A DNA stretch of 64,000 bases, from the NCBI GenBank assembly GCA_031180725.1, contig JAPSLO010000005.1, positions 342,658-406,657 of the forward strand, in the 5' to 3' direction. The translations under genes and the position numbers were made by a program. This DNA comes from Roseomonas sp. Its GTDB lineage: Bacteria; Pseudomonadota; Alphaproteobacteria; Acetobacterales; Acetobacteraceae. Positions 27,439-35,992 of this stretch are shown piece by piece. The notes under the pieces were generated by a model that was given only the letters and a program-made list of their open reading frames with translations, did not search any database and had not been told where the DNA came from. The stretch's first letter is position 1. Each line of letters starts with the position of its first letter.

Positions 27439-27544
27439 CCATCCGCGATCGGCCGAGGTGCCCCGCACCGAGGCGCCGAGCCGCGGGTTGCGGCAACCTC
27501 TGAGGCCCCGGTATCCGGGCCAGGCTTCGCACCCGGACCCCCGC

Positions 27545-29455
27545 ATGGCCAGCGACATCTTCGGCAATTCGATCGAGCCTGAGGCGGAACTGCCCGAACC
27601 GCCCGCGCCCGAAGGGCCTGGCCTGTTCGGCGACGCCCCGACACCGGCCACCGCCCCATCTCCTGTCCCGGCCGAGTCGCCCGCTGCGGCCGCGCCACCC
27701 GCCACGCCCTATCGCGTGTTGGCGCGCAAATACCGCCCCACCAGCTTCGCTGACCTGATCGGGCAGGAAGCGCTGGTCCGCACCCTGCGGAATGCCTTCG
27801 CCCAGGGCCGCGTGCACCACGCCTTCATGCTGACCGGCGTCCGCGGCGTGGGAAAGACCACCACCGCCCGCATCATCGCCCGCGCCCTGAACTGTGTCGG
27901 CCCCGACGGCAAGGGCGGCCCGACACCGGATCCCTGCGGCGTCTGCGCCGAATGCCGCGCCATCCTCGCCGACCGCCACCCGGATGTGCAGGAGCTGGAC
28001 GCCGCCAGCAGCAACAGCGTGGACGATGTGCGCGAGTTGCGTGAACGCCTGCGCTTCCGTCCCGCCCAGGGCCGCTTCAAGGTCATCATCCTGGACGAGG
28101 TCCACATGCTGTCCTCGGCAGCGTTCAACGCGTTGCTGAAGACGCTGGAGGAACCGCCGCCCGACGTGAAGTTCATGCTGGCCACCACCGAGCTGCGGAA
28201 GGTGCCGGCCACCATCCTCTCGCGCTGCCAGACCTTCCACCTGCGCCGCGTCCCGCAGGAGGTGCTGCGCGAGCATTTCGCGCGCATCTGCGACAAGGAA
28301 GGCGTGGCCGCGGAGCCGGAGGCGCTGGCCATGGTGGCGCGCGCCGCCGATGGCTCGGTGCGCGATGGCCTCTCCATCCTGGACCAGGCCATCGCGCTGG
28401 CCGGCGACGGCGCCGAGGGCGCCATGGTGAAGGCCGAGAGCGTGCGGGAGATGCTCGGCCTTGCCGACCGCGCGCTGGCGCTGTCGCTCATGGAGGCACT
28501 GATGGCCGGCAATGTCGCCGGCGCGCTTGATCTTTCCACCCAGGCACATGAGCGCGGCACGGATCCCGGCGTGATGATCGCCGACCTGCTGGCGCTGACG
28601 CATCTGCTCTCCCGCCTGAAGACCATCCCGGCGCTGCGCAAGGATCCCGCGCTGACCGAGGACGAGCGCATGCGCGGTGCCGCGCTGGCCGACAAGCTTT
28701 CCATCCCCGTTCTCGCCCGCGCCTGGCAGATGCTGCTGAAGGGCGCGCAGGAAGTGGCGCAGGACGGCGTGGACCGCCGCGCCGCGGCGGAGATGGTGCT
28801 GATCCGCCTGGCCCATGCAGCGGAACTGCCGACGCCAGGAGATCTGGTGCGGCGCCTGGTGGAACAGGGCGCGACCGGCAGCGCGGCGCCGGCACCGCCC
28901 TCTGGGCCGCCCAGCGGCGGGCTGCGCGCGATCGCCGGCGGCGGCGCGGTGGCCGCCGCGGTCGCCGCGCCGGCGCCGGTCGCGCCGCCGCAGCCGGGAA
29001 GCTGGCGCGAGGTGGTGGCGATGACCTCGGGCAAGGAGCCGCAGCTGCATGCGGAGCTGCGCCTCTTCGCGCATCCCGTCAGCGTTACGCCCGGCCGCAT
29101 CGAGCTGCGGCCCGCCGAGGGCGCGCCGCGCGACATGTCGCAGCGTCTGGCGGCCTTCCTGCTGAACGCCACCGGCACACGCTGGACGATCAGCCTGGTG
29201 AACAGCGGCGGCCAGCCGACGCTGGCCGAACAAGGCCGCATGGCGGAAGCCGACCGGCTGGCGCTGGCGAAGCTGCACCCGCTGGTGCAGGCCGTGCTGG
29301 CCACCTTCCCCGGCGCCACCATTGAGGAAGTGCGCGACGCCAGCCTGGATGCCTATGGCCTGCCGCCGCCCTCGGCCGAGGAAGGCCGCGATTTCGCCCC
29401 CCCCGATGCCGAACCCGCCGGCATGGATGACGACCTGACCAACGAGGAGGACTGA
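27545..29455 (+). CDS. dnaX: DNA polymerase III subunit gamma/tau
   Basis: A 636-residue clamp-loader ATPase of the replisome. After a Pro/Ala-rich N-terminal extension of about 55 residues, typical of this order, comes YRVLARKYRPTSFADLIGQ. Walker A is GVRGVGKTT (98-106), a four-Cys zinc module contains CGVCAEC, Walker B is ILDEVHMLS, and the sensor-1 region reads LATTELRKVPATILSRCQ. The C-terminal tau part (after about 430) is Ala/Pro-rich and would bind polymerase. The frame is open upstream to 27335 but that overlaps SRP RNA, so ATG 27545 is chosen. Confidence 0.94.
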   Translation: MASDIFGNSIEPEAELPEPPAPEGPGLFGDAPTPATAPSPVPAESPAAAAPPATPYRVLARKYRPTSFADLIGQEALVRTLRNAFAQGRVHHAFMLTGVRGVGKTTTARIIARALNCVGPDGKGGPTPDPCGVCAECRAILADRHPDVQELDAASSNSVDDVRELRERLRFRPAQGRFKVIILDEVHMLSSAAFNALLKTLEEPPPDVKFMLATTELRKVPATILSRCQTFHLRRVPQEVLREHFARICDKEGVAAEPEALAMVARAADGSVRDGLSILDQAIALAGDGAEGAMVKAESVREMLGLADRALALSLMEALMAGNVAGALDLSTQAHERGTDPGVMIADLLALTHLLSRLKTIPALRKDPALTEDERMRGAALADKLSIPVLARAWQMLLKGAQEVAQDGVDRRAAAEMVLIRLAHAAELPTPGDLVRRLVEQGATGSAAPAPPSGPPSGGLRAIAGGGAVAAAVAAPAPVAPPQPGSWREVVAMTSGKEPQLHAELRLFAHPVSVTPGRIELRPAEGAPRDMSQRLAAFLLNATGTRWTISLVNSGGQPTLAEQGRMAEADRLALAKLHPLVQAVLATFPGATIEEVRDASLDAYGLPPPSAEEGRDFAPPDAEPAGMDDDLTNEED

Positions 29456-29460
29456 GGGCC

Positions 29461-29802
29461 ATGAAGAACCTCGGCAACATGCTGAAGCAGGCGCAGCAGA
29501 TGCAGGCGCGCATGCAGGAGATGCAGGCGAAGCTGGAAGCCATGGAGGTGGAAGGCCAGTCCGGCGCCGGCATGGTGAAGGTGAAGCTCTCCGGCAAGGG
29601 CGACCTGCGCCGCGTGACCATCGACCCCTCGCTGCTCAGCGCCGACGAGAAGGAAGTGCTGGAGGACCTGCTGGTGGCCGCGCATGCGGATGCCAAGCAG
29701 AAGGTGGAATCCGCCATGGCCGAGGAGATGCAGAAGGCCACCGCCGGCCTGAACATCCCCGGCGGCCTGGGTGGCCTGGGCGGCTTGAAGCTGCCTTTCT
29801 GA
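29461..29802 (+). CDS. ybaB: YbaB/EbfC nucleoid-associated protein
   Basis: A 113-residue DNA-binding protein. The N-terminal helix is Met/Gln-rich (MLKQAQQMQARMQEMQAKLE), followed by the family motif VKVKLSGKGDLRRVTIDPSLL and the helix EVLEDLLVAAHADAKQKVE. A Gly/Leu-rich tail is usual. It lies 5 bases after dnaX and 118 bases before recR, the conserved dnaX-ybaB-recR order. Confidence 0.93.
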   Translation: MKNLGNMLKQAQQMQARMQEMQAKLEAMEVEGQSGAGMVKVKLSGKGDLRRVTIDPSLLSADEKEVLEDLLVAAHADAKQKVESAMAEEMQKATAGLNIPGGLGGLGGLKLPF

Positions 29803-29920
29803 AGCAGGTGCCACGGGCCGCGAATGCGGCCCCGCGCACAGACTACGCGCCATGTCGGGCGCGCCAGTGCGTCGGCGCGCAGCCAAGCCACCGGAGGCGG
29901 CGCCCGGCGCCTGAGGGCCT

Positions 29921-30523
29921 ATGAACGACTTTGCCAACGACCCCATCGAGCGCCTGATCGCCCTGCTGGCGAAGATGCCCGGCATGGGCCGGCGCAGTGC
30001 GCGCCGCGCCGTGCTGAAGATGCTGATGCGCCCGCAGGAGACGATGCTGCCGCTGGCCGAGGCGCTAACGGAAGCCGCCCGCGCCGTGCGGCCCTGCGAG
30101 CTGTGCGGCAACCTGGATGCGAAATCCCCCTGCGGTATCTGCCGCGACCCCCAGCGCGACCGCCACCTGGTCTGCGTGGTGGAAGGCGTGGCGGATCTCT
30201 GGGCGCTGGAACGCGCCCATGCACATCGCGGCCTTTACCACGTGTTGGGCGGCGTGCTCTCCCCGCTGGGTGGCGTGGGGCCAGAGGATCTGGCGATTCA
30301 GCCGCTGGTGGCCCGCATCGCGGCGGGCGGGGTGGAGGAGGTGATCGTCGCGCTGCCCGCCACGGTGGATGGCACCGCGACGGCGCACTACCTGACGGAC
30401 CGCCTGAAGCCGACTGGTGTTGCCGTCACACGGCTGGCGCAGGGCGTGCCGGTGGGCGGTGCGCTGGACGTGCTGGATGAAGGTACGCTGGCCGCCGCGC
30501 TGCGGGCGCGGCGGCCGGTCTAG
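29921..30523 (+). CDS. recR: Recombination mediator RecR
   Basis: A 200-residue protein that, with RecO and RecF, loads RecA at gaps. It shows the N-terminal helix-hairpin-helix (IALLAKMPGMGRRSARRAVL), a C4 zinc finger (CELCGNLDAKSPCGICRDPQR) and the Toprim domain with VVEGVADLWALE and the family sequence YHVLGGVLSPLGGVGPEDL. The length is normal. Confidence 0.95.
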   Translation: MNDFANDPIERLIALLAKMPGMGRRSARRAVLKMLMRPQETMLPLAEALTEAARAVRPCELCGNLDAKSPCGICRDPQRDRHLVCVVEGVADLWALERAHAHRGLYHVLGGVLSPLGGVGPEDLAIQPLVARIAAGGVEEVIVALPATVDGTATAHYLTDRLKPTGVAVTRLAQGVPVGGALDVLDEGTLAAALRARRPV

Positions 30524-30529
30524 AGAGGC

Positions 30530-31039
30530 TTACACTCCCGACTTCGCGCCCTGCGCCTCGAGTTCCATGTAGCGGCGCACGGTCGGGCTGAGGTTCTCCT
30601 CGATCCAGCGCGCCATCGCCATCTCCTCGTTCAGGCTCTGCTCCAGCAGAGAGGGCGCGGAGGAGTCGCCAGCGATGGAAGCCATCTCGAGCAGTGCGCG
30701 GTAGGTGGCGATCTCGAAATGTTCGAAGGCGTAGTTGGCGAAGGTGTTCTTCACCACCTCATCCTGCATCACCGCATGGCCCATCGCCGCCATGTTGCCG
30801 GTGATGCTGGTCGCGATGTCCTTCAGGGAGGAGGGCGAGGAACCCAGCCCGGAGAGGATCTGCGCGATACGTTCCTGCTGGCGCTGGCTTTCCTGCACAT
30901 GCAACCGCAAGCGTTCGCGCATCTCCGGATAGTTCTCCAGCCGTTCAACCTGGCGCTGGCAAAGCTGGATGGCCTGGGCCTCCAGCGCATGGGCGTTGCG
31001 CAGGCCAGTGATGTAAATGTCGCGGTATCCGGTCGCCAT
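30530..31039 (-). CDS. YciE/DUF892 ferritin-like protein
   Basis: A 169-residue four-helix protein of the DUF892 family, often stress-induced. The pattern DIYITGLRNAHALEAQAIQL, MRERLRLHVQESQRQQERI and YAFEHFEIATYRALLEMA places the Glu/His residues of a ferritin-like di-metal site (E18, H47, E50, E110, H111, E113 region). The role in metal or stress handling is inferred. ATG 31039 has GGAGAG just upstream. It is convergent with recR, with a 6-base gap between stops. Confidence 0.85.
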   Translation of the reverse strand: MATGYRDIYITGLRNAHALEAQAIQLCQRQVERLENYPEMRERLRLHVQESQRQQERIAQILSGLGSSPSSLKDIATSITGNMAAMGHAVMQDEVVKNTFANYAFEHFEIATYRALLEMASIAGDSSAPSLLEQSLNEEMAMARWIEENLSPTVRRYMELEAQGAKSGV

Positions 31040-31138
31040 GGGGCTCTCCTGCCGTTCAGTTGCCGGCCAACGGCCAGCCGCCGCCCCTGGTTCCTTGCCC
31101 CTCGCCTGCCCGCCGGCTTCATGCTATGCGGCCGGCGG

Positions 31139-31215
31139 GTTCCCGTAGCTCAGCTGGATAGAGCACCAGATTCCTAATCTGGGGGCCGTGGGTTCGAATC
31201 CCGCCGGGAACACCA
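31139..31215 (+). tRNA. tRNA-Arg (anticodon CCT)
   Basis: A 77-base cloverleaf. The acceptor arms are GTTCCCG and CGGGAAC, and the D arm is TAGCTCAGCTGGATAGAGCA. The anticodon stem CCAGA/TCTGG encloses TTCCTAA, so the anticodon is CCT. The T arm is GTGGG-TTCGAAT-CCCGC, and CCA is encoded. It decodes AGG. The ABC-3C island begins just beyond it, and its anticodon-loop sequence TTCCTAA recurs in the tRNA-like fragment at 35550-35591. Confidence 0.95.
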
Positions 31216-31579
31216 TTCCTTCCTGCAAACTCGCTCTCCGGTTGGGTGGCCGGCGCCTGGAACCGCAGGTTGCGCCAGGGTTGGCGCGGCGACCTTGGGA
31301 GTGCTGGGGCCACGTAGGGCCGGAATTCTCTCTCCGGACGGCGGGTTCTCTCCGAACCTGGGGACTTGGCCGATTTAGTCCCAAGGTTTGGACTGAGGAA
31401 ACTGGCCTGTTTCCGAGCAGCCGCTCCCGCGGCGATTGGAAGACGAATTGCACTACCATTCGCCTCTGGCGACGAATTTCGGAACCACTGCTGCCCGACA
31501 GGCATCCTGGCCGAGGTCAGTACAACCCCGGTCTCGCTGCGGCAGGCGCGATTCACGTACGTCGGCGGAAGAAGCCATG
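31216..31579. other. Gene-free stretch between tRNA-Arg and the ABC-3C operon
   Basis: These 364 bases hold no reading frame that I can support on either strand. Composition drops from GC-rich near the tRNA to mixed near 31430-31470. Short inverted pieces are present (for instance CTCTCTCCGGACGG with nearby CTCTCCGAACC as a near direct repeat at about 31329-31360), but no clear terminator. It is probably the junction between chromosome and acquired DNA. Confidence 0.5.
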
Positions 31580-33532
31580 TCAGTCCGCGAGTTCCGTTAG
31601 GTCCGGCCAGTCTTCCGGGACCAGCGCAGGTGGCTTCGTCCAGGGACCCTCTACCAAGGCCTCCTGAAACCATGGATTGCGCAAATTGGCGTGCTCGGTG
31701 ACGATGATCTGAAAGTTCGGCGCGTCCTCGCGAGCAAATTTGTAGAGCACCTCGAAGAGCCGCCGTACTGCTTCGAGATCCGCATCTTCCTCGGTCTTTT
31801 CGATCGAGCCGCCGGCTGCCTTGTAGGAGACTTCCGACGGGAAATAGACCTGCGTCGGCTGGTCAATGAGCAGGAAGCGTGGAAGAGGTTTGTTCTGGCT
31901 TACAGCAAAGCGATGGAGTGCCAGCAGCGCCGCCAGGTGATAGGCAAGATGGTTTTCGCCGCCGCCGGTCCGATGCATCCAGATTGGGCGGCCGGGGCGG
32001 TCGATTGCAACCGTCAGATTTCGCAGGTCAAGGCGCGCTGGATATTGGCTGAACTCGCCGCCTAAGGCCGCGATATATCCCGACATATGCATAGAGATAT
32101 TGTTCATCGTCGAGGCAAGCCGTTCGCCTGACGCGTCCGCACCGATTTTTTCTTCAAGATCTGATACTCGGGCCTTCAGGCGGCGATGCTCCTTTTCGAG
32201 CCGCTCAAGCTCGATGTCGGATAGCAGGTGTTCCAGAAATAGGCTGATACGCCCGACAACGCGCGATGCGGCATTGTTGCGATTACCCAGCTGCAGGATG
32301 GCTTCACTCGCTGCGATCGCGCTCGACAGTTCGACCTCCTTTGCGCGGATCTGGTCGCCGACAGTCTGAAGCTCGCGCCGCTGCTCATCGAGAAAGGCAT
32401 CGAGCTGCGGCCGTTCGCCAACGACTGCTTTCATTTCGCGATCCAACGACTCGAGATCGGCGAGCAGCATTTGGGCAATTGGGCTACCCAGCGCGAGATT
32501 GGCTTCAGCGAACGGCCATTGCCATTCGCCCGTCGCCTTGTTGACCGGAAGGGCCTTGATCGAGGTAAGGCGGTCATGTTGCTCGACCGCCTCGGTCTGA
32601 AACCCGTCCGCGCGCTTTGCATACTGCTCGGCCGCATCGAAGCGGCGCTGGATCTCGCGGCGCTGCTTGCGCAGCGTCACTAGGTCGTTCTCGAGTTCGG
32701 TCACGCGTCGCCCATCATCCTCAGGGATCGGTGTCGGCTGCCAAGCCAGCGCCTCACGCAGCTTAGCGACGATCCCACTACCCGTGGGCGGGTCGGCCTG
32801 GAGGACACCGACTGCTCGGGCCTCCGAATAAAGGCCGATCGCGCGCTCCTCGGACGTGTCGGCCACCGATCTCGCCGCGTCCAGAAGCTTTGAATTCAGA
32901 CGCAGCTCGCGTTGGGCCGTGCGAAGCCTAGACTCCAGACTGAAACGACCACGCGACGATTCCGCCAATAGGATCGGCAGCGTGTCCTTGATTGTCTGTG
33001 GCTGGTGCTGCTCATTCTGCCGGTAGAAGAGCTGATCTTTGTTGGTGACGATAGTCTGCTTCTGGAACAGGTAATAGAAGGTGTGCTTGATGTTGACGTC
33101 ATAGCTCTCGCGGCTATGTCCCATTGGCACGTCGGTGGTGTTTTCCGGGATACCGAGCAGCCGCGACAACAGGCCAACAACGCCATCATCATCGTCATTG
33201 ACGACAAGATCGGCGAAATCGGGAACTGCGACTTCAGCCCCGCGGCGTACCATGGCGAGACTGCAGCTGGCGCGCCCTGGTCCAGGAGTAGGCTTGGCGA
33301 CTAGCACCTGCTCACCGTCAAACGCATAGAGGACCGCGTACCATGAAACGCGCTCCTGTATGACGCCTTCGGGGATGTTGAAGGTCGATCGCCCCATGCA
33401 ATACTCGATGATGTCGGACAGTGCGGACTTGCCCGTCGACGAGCGCCCCGTGATGACGTTGAGACCGTCGTGGAAGAGCAGGTCACGCCGGCGGCCATCA
33501 TGACTATAGATATGGATCGATCCGATCTTCAT
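31580..33532 (-). CDS. ABC-3C system SMC-like ATPase (DUF3732)
   Basis: A 650-residue ATPase and the motor of a predicted ABC-three-component conflict system. The N-terminal lobe has Walker A GRSSTGKSA (about 29-37). A long helical, coiled-coil middle (about 200-460) follows. The C-terminal lobe has TGGGENHLAYHLAALLALHRF in place of the classical signature, Walker B FLLIDQPTQVYFP (about 550-565) and the H-loop IVTEHANL. This layout matches DUF3732. Its ATG overlaps the stop of the middle-component gene, so all three genes are coupled. It probably senses DNA or phage structures with its partners; this is from the family, not tested. Confidence 0.85.
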   Translation of the reverse strand: MKIGSIHIYSHDGRRRDLLFHDGLNVITGRSSTGKSALSDIIEYCMGRSTFNIPEGVIQERVSWYAVLYAFDGEQVLVAKPTPGPGRASCSLAMVRRGAEVAVPDFADLVVNDDDDGVVGLLSRLLGIPENTTDVPMGHSRESYDVNIKHTFYYLFQKQTIVTNKDQLFYRQNEQHQPQTIKDTLPILLAESSRGRFSLESRLRTAQRELRLNSKLLDAARSVADTSEERAIGLYSEARAVGVLQADPPTGSGIVAKLREALAWQPTPIPEDDGRRVTELENDLVTLRKQRREIQRRFDAAEQYAKRADGFQTEAVEQHDRLTSIKALPVNKATGEWQWPFAEANLALGSPIAQMLLADLESLDREMKAVVGERPQLDAFLDEQRRELQTVGDQIRAKEVELSSAIAASEAILQLGNRNNAASRVVGRISLFLEHLLSDIELERLEKEHRRLKARVSDLEEKIGADASGERLASTMNNISMHMSGYIAALGGEFSQYPARLDLRNLTVAIDRPGRPIWMHRTGGGENHLAYHLAALLALHRFAVSQNKPLPRFLLIDQPTQVYFPSEVSYKAAGGSIEKTEEDADLEAVRRLFEVLYKFAREDAPNFQIIVTEHANLRNPWFQEALVEGPWTKPPALVPEDWPDLTELAD

Positions 33533-34017
33533 GGCCGAACGCCCATCGTCATATAGAGAGTGCTCCTATCGCCGACGCGAGCGAATTCCTTGCCGAGGAA
33601 ACGCGCGACACGCTGGCAGGAGATGGTTTCGGCGGTACCAGTGACCGACTTGCGCAGGCCCTTGGGCGCGGTCTTTAGCCGGCCTTGCACGTCAACCGTG
33701 AAGAGACCCATGTGCATCAGGAAGCCCATGGCTTCAAAGGTGAAAGGCAGAAGGTCGGTGGCGCGCCGCGCAAAGCCCACCAGCAGCTCGGGATGGCTCG
33801 CTACAAGCTTCAGGAGATAACTACGGCTGCCGGCGTGCAGAATCTCGCGCGAGGGCTTGTGCAGGCAGAGCGGCAGCACCAGGAGAGTCAGTGAGAAGGG
33901 CATGCCGCGCTCGTCCTCCTCCTCATATCCGCAAAGAGCGCGCATGAGGACGAGGCCGCAGAAGGCGGGATTGAACAGATTGCGGATTTCAACCGGCCGC
34001 TGGTCCCACCGCTTCAT
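33529..34017 (-). CDS. ABC-3C system middle component (MC3 type)
   Basis: A 162-residue protein matching the middle component of ABC-three-component systems. The N-terminal signature RPVEIRNLFNPAFCGLVLMRAL corresponds to the conserved RPxExxxLxNPAFC block, followed by a helical core and a winged-helix-like C-terminus (LKTAPKGLRKSVTGTAETI, ARFLGKEFARVG). It is thought to bridge ATPase and effector. Both ends overlap neighbouring genes by 4 bases (ATGA), which supports fixed stoichiometry. Confidence 0.85.
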   Translation of the reverse strand: MKRWDQRPVEIRNLFNPAFCGLVLMRALCGYEEEDERGMPFSLTLLVLPLCLHKPSREILHAGSRSYLLKLVASHPELLVGFARRATDLLPFTFEAMGFLMHMGLFTVDVQGRLKTAPKGLRKSVTGTAETISCQRVARFLGKEFARVGDRSTLYMTMGVRP

Positions 34018-35210
34018 GCCGCGATCCCGAGCAAGCGTTCGAGGCGCTCGAAGAATCTGGGATGCCAGTACACCCTCGGCCGCGGGCTCGCATTGGCGAG
34101 GATGTGGAAGGTGCCGCGTACTACATAAGGCTCGGTTACACGCTCACGGATACGAAGATGCTGCGTCTGCATCTCGGCCCAGCGATAGAGTTCCTTGCCC
34201 GCGACACGACAGACGTCCTCGCCGCTGGTGTCGTTCAACCGCTCGAATACGATCTCGCGATAGCGCGTCCATTCGTCAATCAGCCGTTCCTCATATTCCT
34301 CGATCTCGCCGGAAATGAGAAGGCTCTCGCGCGCCCAGCTCGAGCGCTGTTCGAAGGCACGATAATAATCGACGATGGCACTACGGATGCTCGTCATCGA
34401 CAAGTCCAGGATACGCAGCTGCTCGACGAACAGGCGGGGATCGTTGGCCACGTCGATCTGTCCGTCGGGTAGGCGATTCCGGAATGTGATTGGCAAATTG
34501 TCGGCGCGATATTCGTCGTTGATGGCGCTCAGCTTGTCCGAAACTTCATAGCCGTAGACTGGCTCGGTGCGCTCGCCGGCCAGCATTTTGATTGCGAGAT
34601 CCATCCACCAACCTTCGAGACGCTCAAACACGGCCGTGCGGTACTCGCGGCGCACGATGCGTAGGTGGACGTCGATCAACGCCGGCAGGTCGGTGATCCT
34701 AGGCGTCGCGTCAATGATGGTGATCCGATCAAAGAAATCGCGTTGCTGGTCCTTATCCAGCTGCGCAAGCGCATCGCGAACCTTGCCGATCAACTCCGAC
34801 TTGCTTCGGGCGAGTGCATTCTGCGCCGCCTCGACCCGATCCTCGCCGCCCGCGCGGTCTGTGAATTCGGCGAGGAAAGATCCCTCGGCGACCTCGGCCG
34901 TCGAGAAGAGGAAGAAGCGCCCGTCAGACTCGATACCACCGGTCTTGCGATAATAGGCCAGCCAGATCCGAACCGATTTCCAGAAATCGGTCGACAGGTC
35001 CGTCAGCGTGTCGCCTGGCGCCTTGTGCTTGAGCGAGCCCAGCGATCGCATGCCGCGCTCGACGAGGAAGTCGACATCGTCCTCCTTCTCGAGGAAAACC
35101 GCACTTGCTTCTGGAAGCTGGAGGAGCTTCAGCAACGCAAATCGCGGCTGAAAGATGTAGCCGAGGCCCTGTTCGGCTGCGGAGTAAGGGGACGCCGATC
35201 CGTCCGTCAT
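34014..35210 (-). CDS. ABC-3C system effector/C-terminal-domain protein
   Basis: A 398-residue protein, first gene of the operon. The N-terminus SAAEQGLGYIFQPRFALLKLL has the GYxxQxRxALL motif found at the start of Cap4/DUF4297-like nuclease-associated and ABC-3C proteins; VDFLVERGMRSLGSLKHK lies where those families keep a nuclease-like strand, though a complete PD-(D/E)XK set is not obvious. The rest is helical and ends in a conserved tail (PYVVRGTFHILANASPRPRVYWHP) typical of the ABC-3C C-terminal domain. ATG 35210 is preferred over longer frames that read into the promoter. Confidence 0.78.
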   Translation of the reverse strand: MTDGSASPYSAAEQGLGYIFQPRFALLKLLQLPEASAVFLEKEDDVDFLVERGMRSLGSLKHKAPGDTLTDLSTDFWKSVRIWLAYYRKTGGIESDGRFFLFSTAEVAEGSFLAEFTDRAGGEDRVEAAQNALARSKSELIGKVRDALAQLDKDQQRDFFDRITIIDATPRITDLPALIDVHLRIVRREYRTAVFERLEGWWMDLAIKMLAGERTEPVYGYEVSDKLSAINDEYRADNLPITFRNRLPDGQIDVANDPRLFVEQLRILDLSMTSIRSAIVDYYRAFEQRSSWARESLLISGEIEEYEERLIDEWTRYREIVFERLNDTSGEDVCRVAGKELYRWAEMQTQHLRIRERVTEPYVVRGTFHILANASPRPRVYWHPRFFERLERLLGIAA

Positions 35211-35284
35211 GGATGGGAAGTCTCGGTGTTCGCGTCCTCGCGGTCGCTCTTGCATCTGCCCCCGCACACGCACGCCAATCCGTG

Positions 35285-35340
35285 TAAGTGCAAAATGGTT
35301 ATAAAAAATCGCAAACAAATCAACCTGCAATTTTTGAGCC
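35285..35340 (-). promoter_or_regulatory. A+T-rich promoter region of the ABC-3C operon
   Basis: A run rich in A and T (ATGGTTATAAAAAATCGC and AAACAAATCAACC on the plus strand) lies 75-130 bases upstream of the effector gene. Read on the minus strand it offers TATAAC (35298-35303) with TTGATT or TTGCAG further upstream, but the spacing is not ideal, so the exact elements are uncertain. It is the most A+T-rich patch in the neighbourhood. Confidence 0.45.
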
Positions 35341-35549
35341 CGACCCATCCCTATCCGCCTGACGGCGCCGGGCGACAGGAAGGAGGACCCAGGAACCGAT
35401 ATAGGCGCCGACGCATGCGTCCGGTCCCCAATCAATGGTTAGCCGGCACCTCCAGGGGCTGCCTACGGTCTAGGCGAAACTGCAATAAAGGACGTGAGGG
35501 ACCAAGTTTCAGCGAACGTGGGTTGCGGTCATGGAGCAAGAACGGGCGC
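35341..35549. other. Gene-free stretch between ABC-3C promoter and attachment fragment
   Basis: No reading frame or RNA is supported here. A GGAAGGAGGA at about 35378-35387 resembles a ribosome site, but no coding region follows it. It probably belongs to the flank of the prophage insertion. Confidence 0.4.
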
Positions 35550-35591
35550 CTGCCCGCCACGGCTCGAACCCGTGAACCTCTCAGTTAGGAA
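35550..35591 (-). other. tRNA-Arg(CCT)-like 3' half, probable prophage attachment site
   Basis: Read on the minus strand: CTTCCTAACTGAGAGGTT, then a T-arm CACGG-GTTCGAG-CCGTG, then GCGGGC. This looks like a tRNA from the anticodon loop (TTCCTAA, as in the intact tRNA-Arg at 31139) onward. The T-loop is shifted by one base from the canonical form and no CCA follows, so it is a decayed copy or remnant. The TAA of the loop is also the stop codon of the first prophage gene (35585-35587), as expected if phage DNA joins the tRNA at this point. The opposite junction is not in the window. Confidence 0.55.
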
Positions 35592-35992
35592 GACGCTGCA
35601 ACTGAATCTTCGGTCAAGGTGCGCTGCTCGTCCCACAAGCTGGGCAGTGACCCGAGCAGCGCTGGTAGCCTGATGTTAGCTGGCTGGCGTCCATCCAGGA
35701 CGGCCTCGACGAGGTCCGGCGCGAGCAGCGTCAGCCGCAGCATCTTGCCCAGATAGGACCGGTCGATGCTTTCGGCCGCGGCCAGCTCGGCGAGAGAAGC
35801 GTACCGGCCGTTCTCCAGCAGCCGCTTCCAGCGGTGCGCCCGAGCCAGCGCCTTGACCATAGCCGGGTCGGCGTGGGTGCGCGCCGGCGCGGTGCCAGGC
35901 GCGCTTCCATCCGACGTGACCACCAGCTTTCGCCCGCCGCGGCGCCGGATGTTCAGCGGCACCCAGACCGTGATGCTGCTGGCCGCCGTCAT
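35585..35992 (-). CDS. HTH protein of the recombinase module
   Basis: A 135-residue protein that commonly accompanies this type of serine recombinase in alphaproteobacterial elements. The N-terminal part is basic (NIRRRGGRKLVV). The central region LAELAAAESIDRSYLGKMLRLTLLAPDLVEAVLDGRQP is a ParB/KorB-like helix-turn-helix. It may act as a recombination directionality or accessory factor, which is inference. Its start overlaps the recombinase stop (ATGA), and its last codons (TCT TCC TAA) coincide with the tRNA-like attachment fragment. Confidence 0.75.
   Translation of the reverse strand: MTAASSITVWVPLNIRRRGGRKLVVTSDGSAPGTAPARTHADPAMVKALARAHRWKRLLENGRYASLAELAAAESIDRSYLGKMLRLTLLAPDLVEAVLDGRQPANIRLPALLGSLPSLWDEQRTLTEDSVAASS

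Noticed and set aside
27335..27544. 70-codon N-terminal extension of dnaX
   Set aside because: It overlaps the SRP RNA gene and encodes non-conserved residues; ATG 27545 gives the usual start.
31139..31215. tRNA-Arg as the direct left end of the prophage
   Set aside because: It is an intact cloverleaf with CCA and lies 4.4 kb from the recombinase module; the tRNA-like fragment at 35550-35591 is a better junction. The intact gene may instead mark the edge of the ABC-3C segment.
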